From: Candidatus Omnitrophota bacterium
Lineage (GTDB): Bacteria; Hinthialibacterota; Hinthialibacteria; Hinthialibacterales; JAKPRU01
DNA length: 64,000 nt
Assembly (NCBI GenBank): GCA_029570205.1
Contig: JAKQSI010000090.1
Coordinates: 1-64,000 of the forward strand
Direction: 5' to 3'
The notes under the pieces were generated by a model that was not told where the DNA came from, did not search any database, and worked only from the letters and a program-made list of their open reading frames with translations. Made by a program: the position numbers and the translations under genes. Within the stretch, counting starts at the first letter, position 1, and each line of letters starts with the position of its first letter. Positions 35,037 to 42,378 of this stretch are shown piece by piece.

Positions 35037-36395
35037 ATGACACCAGATCCGAAGGCAAAGAGCGGAAAAGAGAACCCGGAAGAATCCGGAATCACGAAGA
35101 TCACCGTCGAGGGATTCAAATCCATCGCGGAGAGACAATCCATTGAAATCCGCCCACTCACCATCCTTGCCGGGGCCAACAGTTCGGGTAAATCCAGCAT
35201 CATGCAGCCGCTTTTGCTGCTCAAGCAAACCGTAGAATGTGGTTACGATCCGGGACCCCTACTACTGGAAGGTCCAAATGTCTCTTATACATTACCGGAG
35301 CAGTTTCTTTCGAAGATTAGGACTGCTTCTGTCGCAAAAAGCCTTATTATTGGACTACATTTTTCTCATGACATGGAATTCAAGGTCATCTTTGACAAGA
35401 AAAAAGAATCGCGAGACCTTGATCTCCTCGAGCTCACGCAGAAGCTGGGAAGGGATGAAAAAGAACACAGTATCCGTCAAGGAATGAGTCGAGAAGAATT
35501 GTGTGATATGATTAAAGATGATGAGGGAGCCATGGGTATTATGGCGCATCTTTTCGAGCAGGCGTCAAAAGATTCACCATGGAGTATAGATCGGGATCGG
35601 TGTTTCTTCCGAGTAAGAGTCTCATCGGGAACCAGGATTACTATCCCATTAGGCCATGTTTTTGAACCGTTGATCGCAGACATAATTCACGTGCCAGGAC
35701 TCCGTGGCAATCCTGAAAGGACTTACAAGAAGACGGCAACAGGTCCCCGCTTTCCCGGCACTTTTGAGAATTATGTCGCGAGTGTTATCAGTGATTGGAA
35801 GGCAAGAAAAGACAAACGTTTGGACGATCTCAGCAAGAACCTGGAAAAGTTGGGATTGACCTGGAAAGTGGACCCCGCTGAGCGAGATGCAACTGCAATA
35901 GAAATTCGCGTCGGGCGATTGAAATGTGCAGATAACCAGGAAAAAAACGATTTGGTCAGTATTGCGGATGTGGGATTCGGGGTTTCCCAGGTTCTGCCGG
36001 TTCTGGTGGCTCTCCTTGTGGCAAAACCGGGGCAATTGGTCTACCTGGAACAGCCGGAAATCCATCTGCATCCGCGCGCGCAGGTGGCTTTGGCGGAAAT
36101 TCTGGCGGACGCGGCAAGACGTGGGGTCCGCGTGGTTGCGGAAACCCACAGCGCCATGCTTTTACTGGCCGTTCAGTCCTTGGTCGCGGAGGGAAAGATA
36201 GAAACGGATAAGGTCATATTGCATTGGTTCGAGCGTAACGAAGAAGATGGAACCACGAAGATTCGTTCCGGGGATTTGAATGAAGCGGGCGCTTATGGAA
36301 AATGGCCGGTGGATTTCGGGAAGGTGGAACTGGAATTGCAGGGCCGCTATCTGAATGCGGCGGAGGGTCACCTGTGGGGAAAATCGACGAAATGA
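35037..36395 (+). CDS. DUF3696-like AAA/ABC-type ATPase of a two-gene module
   Basis: A 452-residue SMC/ABC-like ATPase. The N-terminus ITKITVEGFKSIAER and Walker A LAGANSSGKSSIMQPLLLL (about 44-62) lead into a variable middle (about 90-290). The C-terminal core has a signature-like IADVGFGVSQVLPVLVALL, Walker B LVYLEQPEIHLHP, and the switch histidine in VVAETHSAMLLLAVQ. The ending resembles DUF3696 proteins (COG4938 type), found in many suspected defence loci. AAAGGGA lies at 6 nt. GC is visibly lower at about 35,240-35,700 than in neighbouring genes, a hint of transfer. Its end overlaps the next gene, so the two proteins are made together. Confidence 0.85.
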   Translation: MTPDPKAKSGKENPEESGITKITVEGFKSIAERQSIEIRPLTILAGANSSGKSSIMQPLLLLKQTVECGYDPGPLLLEGPNVSYTLPEQFLSKIRTASVAKSLIIGLHFSHDMEFKVIFDKKKESRDLDLLELTQKLGRDEKEHSIRQGMSREELCDMIKDDEGAMGIMAHLFEQASKDSPWSIDRDRCFFRVRVSSGTRITIPLGHVFEPLIADIIHVPGLRGNPERTYKKTATGPRFPGTFENYVASVISDWKARKDKRLDDLSKNLEKLGLTWKVDPAERDATAIEIRVGRLKCADNQEKNDLVSIADVGFGVSQVLPVLVALLVAKPGQLVYLEQPEIHLHPRAQVALAEILADAARRGVRVVAETHSAMLLLAVQSLVAEGKIETDKVILHWFERNEEDGTTKIRSGDLNEAGAYGKWPVDFGKVELELQGRYLNAAEGHLWGKSTK

Positions 36396-36943
36396 CGGAG
36401 ACCGAATCGAAGCGGGTTGTGATTGATGCTTCTATTGCCGGCGCGGCTGGGGGAGAAGCCGCAACGTATTCAACCTCGATCAACTGCACGAACTTCCTGA
36501 ATGTCTTTTACCTGGATACCGATCTTATCATGGTGATGACTCTGGAAATCCGAGGCGAGTGGAAAGAACACCGGTCTAATTTTGCATACACATTTCTCGC
36601 AAATATGGTCTCCGACGATCGAATATGTTCAATACAGGAAGACGACCTACTGGAAATCAGGAAACTCAAGTCCAAGATGGACCCAATTCCTCTGCGAAAG
36701 AAACTCCGTGAGGATCTGGAAAAAGATTTTATCTTGATAGAAGCTGCCCTGGCAACGGACAAGACAGTCATCTCTCTTGATGACAAGGCTCGCAAAGGAT
36801 TCGAGCAAATCAGCCAGGAATTGAAGAAATTGAGAAGCATCGTTTGGGTGAATCCCGACCGGCACATTGAAGCCGTGTTGTCGTGGCTGAAAGACGGTGC
36901 GAATCCGGTTGAGGAATACCGACTTGGTTTTCGTTCCGGGTGA
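36374..36943 (+). CDS. PIN-like domain protein, probable nuclease partner
   Basis: A 189-residue protein from GTG 36374 (GGAGG at 7 nt), or 183 residues from ATG 36392, which forms ATGA with the ATPase stop; either way the genes overlap. The sequence has a PIN-like pattern: RVVIDAS near the start (Asp18), a helical middle, then KDFILIEAALATDKTVISLD with acidic Asp118, Glu123 and Asp136. This fits the last acidic motifs of metal-dependent PIN RNases. The second acidic residue cannot be fixed by eye (Glu58 or Glu62 are candidates). I know no named family for it. Coupling to an ATPase suggests a regulated nuclease. Confidence 0.65.
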   Translation: MGKIDEMTETESKRVVIDASIAGAAGGEAATYSTSINCTNFLNVFYLDTDLIMVMTLEIRGEWKEHRSNFAYTFLANMVSDDRICSIQEDDLLEIRKLKSKMDPIPLRKKLREDLEKDFILIEAALATDKTVISLDDKARKGFEQISQELKKLRSIVWVNPDRHIEAVLSWLKDGANPVEEYRLGFRSG

Positions 36944-36955
36944 TCCGAATCCCGC

Positions 36956-37438
36956 CTATGGCGAACGATGCGCAATCCACGCAGCCAGACCTGCAACCGG
37001 CAGCCCCGCCAGAAGGCCACACAGCGAGAATAGACCACCGGGAACCAGGATTTCCTGACGAAAGATCAGTCCGGAACCGTAGATCAACACATAGTTCGCA
37101 ACGGTGAGGATGGCTCCCAGGACTGTGCCTGATCCCGCGCAAACTGCATCGGCAATACCATTCGAATATCCTGTGCGATATGCGCTATAAGCCTTGAATC
37201 CCACCAGCACAAGAATCATTGCTCCCCATGTCCATTTTTCTCGTTCGTGGATTGCGAACATCCGGTTCTCATCCAGCCATTCCTCATGCCCCAAAAAGGG
37301 AGAGAGACGCGGATAGCCGATTTCTTTCAACGAATGACGGATCGAGGCGCTCGCTCCCCAGTAAGCAAATACCACGGCAATGAGCAGAACCGGCGCGCCG
37401 TCCGTAAGAGTCTTTTTGTACCATGCCGCCGCGTTCAT
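36956..37438 (-). CDS. Four-helix membrane protein coupled to rimI
   Basis: A 160-residue protein of unknown family with hydrophobic segments at about residues 15-30 (APVLLIAVVFAYWG), 69-84 (WGAMILVLVGFKAY), 101-125 (CAGSGTVLGAILTVANYVLI) and 133-155 (GLFSLCGLLAGLPVAGLAAW). The start codon overlaps the rimI stop as ATGA (37435-37438), so it is translated with rimI. The 3' end is 12 bp from the end of the PIN-like gene on the other strand. No function is inferred. Confidence 0.75.
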   Translation of the reverse strand: MNAAAWYKKTLTDGAPVLLIAVVFAYWGASASIRHSLKEIGYPRLSPFLGHEEWLDENRMFAIHEREKWTWGAMILVLVGFKAYSAYRTGYSNGIADAVCAGSGTVLGAILTVANYVLIYGSGLIFRQEILVPGGLFSLCGLLAGLPVAGLAAWIAHRSP

Positions 37439-37911
37439 GATGTCGTATCCAGGTCTTCCTGATCGAACCGGCGTGAGAGCAGAAGGGCATCCTCGACCGG
37501 TCTGAAATAGTACTTGGGGCGGCGCCCGACAATCTTGAAATGCAATTCTCGATAGAGGGCCAGAGCCGCCGTGTTCGACTCACGCACCTCCAGGTGAAAC
37601 ACCGCTGCCTCGGCCTGTTTTCCTTCCTGTATACAGGCCTCGAGCAACGCCCGCGCGATCCCCTGACGGCGAAAGGTGGAATGAGTCGCCAGGGTCATAA
37701 TATGGACCTCCTTGGCAGCGATATGAAAACTGATATATCCGACAACCTGGTCCTCCGGCAAGGAGGTCGCCACAAGGAATCGAATCGGACCGCGGAGAAT
37801 GGCCTCCTCAATGGTTTTTCTCGACCATGGGCATGAAAAAGAGAAGGTCTCGATCTCCATGATCCGGTCAAGATCCTCAAGCTGCGCCGGGCGAATCTGA
37901 ACGCTGGACAT
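37435..37911 (-). CDS. rimI: GNAT acetyltransferase, RimI-like
   Basis: A 158-residue N-acetyltransferase that resembles RimI, which acetylates the N-terminal alanine of ribosomal protein S18. It shows IRPAQLEDLDRIMEIETFSF and PWSRKTIEEAI, the acetyl-CoA-binding motif HIMTLATHSTFRRQGIARAL, and the terminal pattern LEVRESNTAALALYRELHF. Length is normal. It overlaps the following membrane protein gene by 4 bp. Specificity for S18 is inferred from family resemblance. Confidence 0.9.
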   Translation of the reverse strand: MSSVQIRPAQLEDLDRIMEIETFSFSCPWSRKTIEEAILRGPIRFLVATSLPEDQVVGYISFHIAAKEVHIMTLATHSTFRRQGIARALLEACIQEGKQAEAAVFHLEVRESNTAALALYRELHFKIVGRRPKYYFRPVEDALLLSRRFDQEDLDTTS

Positions 37912-38132
37912 AGTGGATCATCATTAAGCAGATGGTTGGATCAGGCAAGGGAGGAATCCACTTGGGCCACAGGCTGGAAGCCTGCGCCGGCCTTTTTTCA
38001 GGGGACCATGGGGGTGATCTGTGTATCTTTCGGGAAAAACCGTCCGGTCATCTGTTCAATCCCCGGACTTTCGTGTTAGGATTCCGCTGCACAAATGTAC
38101 CCTGACCGGATCGGGGAGGTCTGCGACCGCTT

Positions 38133-39668
38133 ATGTATGTGAAGATTTTTTCGAGCGCTACCCTGGGGATTGATGCGTATATCATGGAAGTGGAGTTCGA
38201 TATTGCCGGCGGATTGCCATCCTTTGTGATTGTGGGATTGCCGGATGCCAGTATTCGGGAAAGCCGCGACCGGGTTCATTCCGCGATTGAAAAGACGGGA
38301 ATGTCGTTTCCCATGAGGCGTATCACGATCAATCTCGCGCCGGCCGACATTCAGAAAGAGGGTTCTGCGCTGGACCTTCCTATCGCGGTGGGATTGCTGT
38401 GCGGTTCCGGCGCGATTTCCGTGGATCGTGTCAAGGATGCCATTTTCCTTGGGGAATTAGCGCTGGATGGCGCTGTTCGTTCCGTTTCGGGTGTCCTTCC
38501 GATAGCCCTGAAAGCGAAGGAGAAGAAGATTTCGGCCCTTTATGTGCCGAAAGAGGTGGCGAAAGAGGCAGCGGTTGTCGAAAACGGTCCGACTGTATAT
38601 CCCGTGGGAACGCTTCTTGAGCTGGTTCGGCATTTAAACGACGACAGGGCGATTCAACCGGAGAAGGTTGATGTGAAGTCCTTGTTTAACCGGCAGTCGG
38701 AATACGATGTCGATTTCAGCGAAGTGAAGGGGCAGGAGCACGCGAAGCGGGCGATGGAGATTGCGGCAGCGGGGGGACATAACGTGATCATGATCGGCCC
38801 GCCCGGTTCCGGCAAGACCATGCTCGCCAAACGTCTGCCGACCATCCTGCCTACGCTTTCGCTTGAGGAGGCGCTGGAGACAACGAAGATCCACAGCATT
38901 GCGGGGCAGCTGGGGAATCAGCCCTTGATCGGAACGCGCCCGGTGCGTTCGCCGCATCATTCGGTTTCGGATGCGGGCTTGATCGGTGGGGGCCGTCATC
39001 CCAGGCCGGGCGAGGTAAGCCTGGCGCATAACGGTGTCCTGTTTCTCGATGAGTTGCCGGAGTTTTCGCGCGCTGTGCTGGAGAATCTGCGGCAACCTCT
39101 GGAGGATGGGGTGGTCACGATCAGCCGCGCCGCGGCCACGTTGACTTTCCCGGCGAATTTCATGCTGATCGCGGCGTCGAATCCCTGCCCATGCGGTTAT
39201 TTCGGCGATACGAACAAGGCCTGTCGGTGCACGCCGATGCAGGTTCAGAACTATATGTCCAAACTCTCGGGGCCGCTGATGGATCGGATTGACATCCACA
39301 TCGAAGTGCCGAGCGTCAAGCTGGACGATCTGCACCTTCCACCGGCCGGGGAATCGTCCAAGACCATCCGGGAGCGGATACAGAGAGCGCGCGAGATTCA
39401 GCAGGCGCGTTTCGCCGGAACCGGGCTGCACTCCAACGCCGATATGACCTCACGATCGATGAGGGAGCATTGCCCCATGACCTCGGAAGCTCGGGATGTT
39501 CTCAGGGATGGAATCGAACGATTGGGACTCTCTGCCCGTGCCTACGACCGCATTATCAAGGTCGCAAGGACCATCGCCGACCTGGAGGGGGCCGAAACTC
39601 TGCGCCCCACCGATATTGCGGAAGCTCTCCAGTACCGTACGCTGGACCGGAAGTTGTGGATGAAGTAG
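38133..39668 (+). CDS. comM: YifB/ComM-family Mg-chelatase-like AAA+ ATPase
   Basis: A 511-residue protein. The N-terminal ChlI-like domain starts MYVKIFSSATLGIDAYIMEV with FVIVGLPDASIRESRDRVHS. The AAA+ core (about 205-390) has Walker A MIGPPGSGKTMLAKRLP, RSPHHSVSDAGLIGGG, Walker B GVLFLDELPEFSRAVLENLR, and the ASNPCPCGYFGD zinc-type segment. The C-terminal part has LSARAYDRIIKVARTIADLE. ComM is a hexameric branch-migration helicase that helps integrate transforming DNA in competent bacteria. The gene stands alone; comF at 32.2 kb is a possible functional partner. Confidence 0.95.
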   Translation: MYVKIFSSATLGIDAYIMEVEFDIAGGLPSFVIVGLPDASIRESRDRVHSAIEKTGMSFPMRRITINLAPADIQKEGSALDLPIAVGLLCGSGAISVDRVKDAIFLGELALDGAVRSVSGVLPIALKAKEKKISALYVPKEVAKEAAVVENGPTVYPVGTLLELVRHLNDDRAIQPEKVDVKSLFNRQSEYDVDFSEVKGQEHAKRAMEIAAAGGHNVIMIGPPGSGKTMLAKRLPTILPTLSLEEALETTKIHSIAGQLGNQPLIGTRPVRSPHHSVSDAGLIGGGRHPRPGEVSLAHNGVLFLDELPEFSRAVLENLRQPLEDGVVTISRAAATLTFPANFMLIAASNPCPCGYFGDTNKACRCTPMQVQNYMSKLSGPLMDRIDIHIEVPSVKLDDLHLPPAGESSKTIRERIQRAREIQQARFAGTGLHSNADMTSRSMREHCPMTSEARDVLRDGIERLGLSARAYDRIIKVARTIADLEGAETLRPTDIAEALQYRTLDRKLWMK

Positions 39669-39674
39669 CCGATT

Positions 39675-40385
39675 TCACCCAACCGGATTGATGGCCGGGA
39701 CCGGCGGTGTTTTCAGCCAGGTGATCCGATTGCGCGCCTGACTGCGGTAATTGGAGTCACTCGGGATTTCCTCATACAGGGCAAGAGCCTCCTGGGGCTG
39801 ATTCAAGTCTTCCTTGCACTGGGCCAACAGGAACGTGATTTGATCGCGCATTTCCGGGCTGTCTACCTCGGACCGCAGCGATTCGAGTTCCTCTACCGCT
39901 GTCTGCGTATCCCCTTGCGATCGGTGGATCTGGACCAGGGCCAGGCGGATGGAATACCGGGTTGGAAGATCCTCCACCATCTGCAGGGCGGTCTGATAAT
40001 CGGCGAAAGCCCCATCGTAGTTTTTCTGTTTGTGGCGGGCGAATCCGCGAAGCACATACGCGGCGGAAACACAGTCCTGGCCGCTGAATCGCTCGATCAG
40101 CTCGGTCAGTGTGGTTTCTGCGCTGCCATAATCGCCCCGGTCGACTAATGTTGCCGCAGTGGAATAGATTTCCTGCGCCGCCGAAAAATCGGTGGCTTCC
40201 TTCCATCGCCACAAAAATGTCACGCCGAACAGCAGGCACAGACCGATCACGGTCCAGAATGTGACCCGACCGTATTTTTCCAGGTAATCTCGAATGGAAT
40301 CGCGAATGTCCTGAAAAAAAAGCGCAACTTCGTCCTCTTTGAGTCGTTTTTTCAGTTCTTTTTGATGAATTCTCTGTTCCGGCAT
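39675..40385 (-). CDS. YfgM-like TPR protein with one membrane helix
   Basis: A 236-residue protein with a basic cytoplasmic N-terminus (MPEQRIHQKELKKRLKEDE), one membrane helix at about residues 41-58 (VTFWTVIGLCLLFGVTFLW), and a periplasmic domain of TPR-like repeats (IYSTAATLVDRGDYGSAETT, AYVLRGFARHKQKNYDGAFA, QIHRSQGDTQTAVEELESLR). The layout fits YfgM, an ancillary subunit of the Sec translocon, but low-identity TPR proteins are hard to separate. It is convergent with comM, with 6 bp between stops, and divergent from a small lipoprotein gene. Confidence 0.75.
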   Translation of the reverse strand: MPEQRIHQKELKKRLKEDEVALFFQDIRDSIRDYLEKYGRVTFWTVIGLCLLFGVTFLWRWKEATDFSAAQEIYSTAATLVDRGDYGSAETTLTELIERFSGQDCVSAAYVLRGFARHKQKNYDGAFADYQTALQMVEDLPTRYSIRLALVQIHRSQGDTQTAVEELESLRSEVDSPEMRDQITFLLAQCKEDLNQPQEALALYEEIPSDSNYRSQARNRITWLKTPPVPAINPVG

Positions 40386-40526
40386 GGCTCTGTTTCCCTA
40401 TGAAGATTTACGAAAATCTATATTACCCTGTCGCTCACGTCTGTCGAGAGCGGTCCGGTGTCGCTACCTTTCCCCCGTGTCTTACGTTAAACTGAGTGTA
40501 AGTCGGACATCCCGGGGTAAACCAAA

Positions 40527-40790
40527 GTGAATAGAATGAGACAGCGCTTTCGATTGATGGTCCTGGTGTTGCTCACCGGATTCCTGTTTGCCGGATGCGC
40601 CTCGATGAAGAAGGCCAGGACGGAGGGGCTGGGGGTATACCCGCATGATCCATGGTATTCCGGTCTCGTTCCATTGTCCAAGGATGAATTCACGGATTGG
40701 GCCATATTCGACCTGGGATATCCGACCCTTCCCGATTTCAATGATACCACAGAGAATCCGGTCTACGATTTGTATATCCTGTTTCGATAA
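40527..40790 (+). CDS. Small lipoprotein
   Basis: An 87-residue protein with a signal peptide and lipobox (LLTGFLFAGCASMKK), giving a mature lipoprotein of about 64 residues (Cys at residue 24) ending PVYDLYILFR. I do not recognise a family. The open frame starts with GTG at 40527; an ATG at 40536 is an alternative. The gene is short and isolated, with a divergent TPR gene upstream and a convergent sulfatase downstream. Confidence 0.7.
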   Translation: MNRMRQRFRLMVLVLLTGFLFAGCASMKKARTEGLGVYPHDPWYSGLVPLSKDEFTDWAIFDLGYPTLPDFNDTTENPVYDLYILFR

Positions 40791-40878
40791 CTAACCGAGT
40801 AATCAGGGCAGAACGCGAGTACCGAATTCCTGCCGGGGAAAGTTTCTTCCCGGTGCGCAGGGCGGTTTGACGCATTTC

Positions 40879-42333
40879 TTATTGATATTGGCTGCCCTCC
40901 GGTTTTTTCGGTTCGATCTGAGGTCGTGGGTCTGTGTGTGCGGATTGCAAGACTTGTTTCGACTTCTCTACGATATCCGGCCTTTTGTCGGACAGATCGG
41001 TCTGCTCGGCAGGATCGTTGGAAAGATCATAAAGTTCAAATTTTGTCTCCTTTCCTGCTTGATCGTATTTCTGAAGGGCCTTCCAATTTCCCATCCGCAA
41101 AGCCCGGCCTCCGTCCGTTTCCCAATACAGGTACTCATGCTCCAATCGACTTTTCCCGGCGCTGTTTTCTCCGAACAACGAGGGCAGAATCGGGAGTCCG
41201 TCGATATTTTTCGGAGACTCAGCGCCGGCAAGGTCCGCAAGGGTCGGCAGAAAGTCCGGGAAATAGCAGACCTGTTCGCAGGTTGAGTTTCGCTCAATTT
41301 TATCCGGCCATCGCACAATCATGGGGACCCGGATTCCTCCCTCGTAGAGTTGAGTTTTATATCCCCGCAGGCCGGCTGTTGCGTCAAAGAACTCGGGGTC
41401 TGCCGGTCCATTGGAGGGGCCGTTATCCGACGTGAAAAAAACAATCGTGTTGTCGTCTAGGCCGAGTTCTTTCAGGAACGCAAACAGGCGTCCGATGTCC
41501 CGATCCATGCGGGTAATCATGGCCGCAAACGCGGCTTTTGGGGTTTCCTGGGCCGCATAATCGGTGGGATACCCGGCTTTTCCGTCACGTCCGGTGTACG
41601 GCACTTCGGGGAACTTTCCACGATACTCTTGCAGGGAGTCTTCCGGGACAAGGAGCTCATAATGCGGAATCGCGAACGCCAGATATAAGAAGAACGGTTT
41701 GGACTGTGCGGAGGATGATGCGGAACCGTGGCGACGGATGAAATCAAAGGCTTTTTCCACGATTACGTCATGGGCATACTGCCCGCTTTTGCCGTCGTTT
41801 CCTTCAAGCGGGTATTTTGTATCATTGAGCCAGAGATACTCCGGGTAATAGAAATGTGCGTGAATCTGGTGAAGCCATCCGAAGAACTCATCGAACCCCT
41901 GGTTGTTGGGTATCCCTGTTGTGCCGTGTTCGCCGAGTCCCCATTTTCCGAAAAGTCCCGTGGTGTAGCCGGATTCTTTCAGGATTTCGGCGACGGTGAG
42001 GTCTTCCGGCAGAAGGGGAATGCCGCCTGAGTTGCCGCGCACGGAGGCATGTCCGCCGTGGAGGCCGGTCATCAGGGTACACCGGCTGGGAGCGCACACC
42101 GGCGCGCCGGAGTAACATTGGGTGAATCGCATTCCTTCTGCGGCCATGTTATTCAAGTAAGGTGTGCGGATTTTCTTCTGGCCGTAACATTCCAGATGCC
42201 CGTATCCCAGGTCATCCGCCATGATGAAAAGGATGTTGGGGCGCTGACCGGCTTGCGATGCCCGGACAAGGGGCGGCAGCGCCAGAGCCGTCATACTCAT
42301 AAGAGTTCTATGGAGAAAGTCGCGTCGTTTCAC
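40879..42333 (-). CDS. Tat-exported Cys-type sulfatase
   Basis: A 484-residue arylsulfatase-family hydrolase of sulfated sugars. The N-terminus KRRDFLHRTLMSMTALALPP is a twin-arginine-type signal peptide. The core has NILFIMADDLGYGHLECYG with metal-binding aspartates, and the formylglycine motif C-A-P-S-R at Cys80 (APVCAPSRCTLMTG); further sites are GLFGKWGLGEHG and FFTSDNGPSNG. The Cys must be converted to formylglycine, and Tat export of a folded protein would place that step in the cytoplasm. The upstream gene, 45 bp away, encodes a SUMF1-domain protein. The target polysaccharide is unknown. Confidence 0.93.
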   Translation of the reverse strand: MKRRDFLHRTLMSMTALALPPLVRASQAGQRPNILFIMADDLGYGHLECYGQKKIRTPYLNNMAAEGMRFTQCYSGAPVCAPSRCTLMTGLHGGHASVRGNSGGIPLLPEDLTVAEILKESGYTTGLFGKWGLGEHGTTGIPNNQGFDEFFGWLHQIHAHFYYPEYLWLNDTKYPLEGNDGKSGQYAHDVIVEKAFDFIRRHGSASSSAQSKPFFLYLAFAIPHYELLVPEDSLQEYRGKFPEVPYTGRDGKAGYPTDYAAQETPKAAFAAMITRMDRDIGRLFAFLKELGLDDNTIVFFTSDNGPSNGPADPEFFDATAGLRGYKTQLYEGGIRVPMIVRWPDKIERNSTCEQVCYFPDFLPTLADLAGAESPKNIDGLPILPSLFGENSAGKSRLEHEYLYWETDGGRALRMGNWKALQKYDQAGKETKFELYDLSNDPAEQTDLSDKRPDIVEKSKQVLQSAHTDPRPQIEPKKPEGSQYQ

Positions 42334-42378
42334 AGTTCAAAACCTCCCATTCGGTGTGGTGACAATTCGTTCGGGTGG

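Noticed and set aside
38634-39431. 265-residue minus-strand ORF
   Set aside because: Antisense to comM, rich in Arg, His and Pro, typical of a shadow frame.
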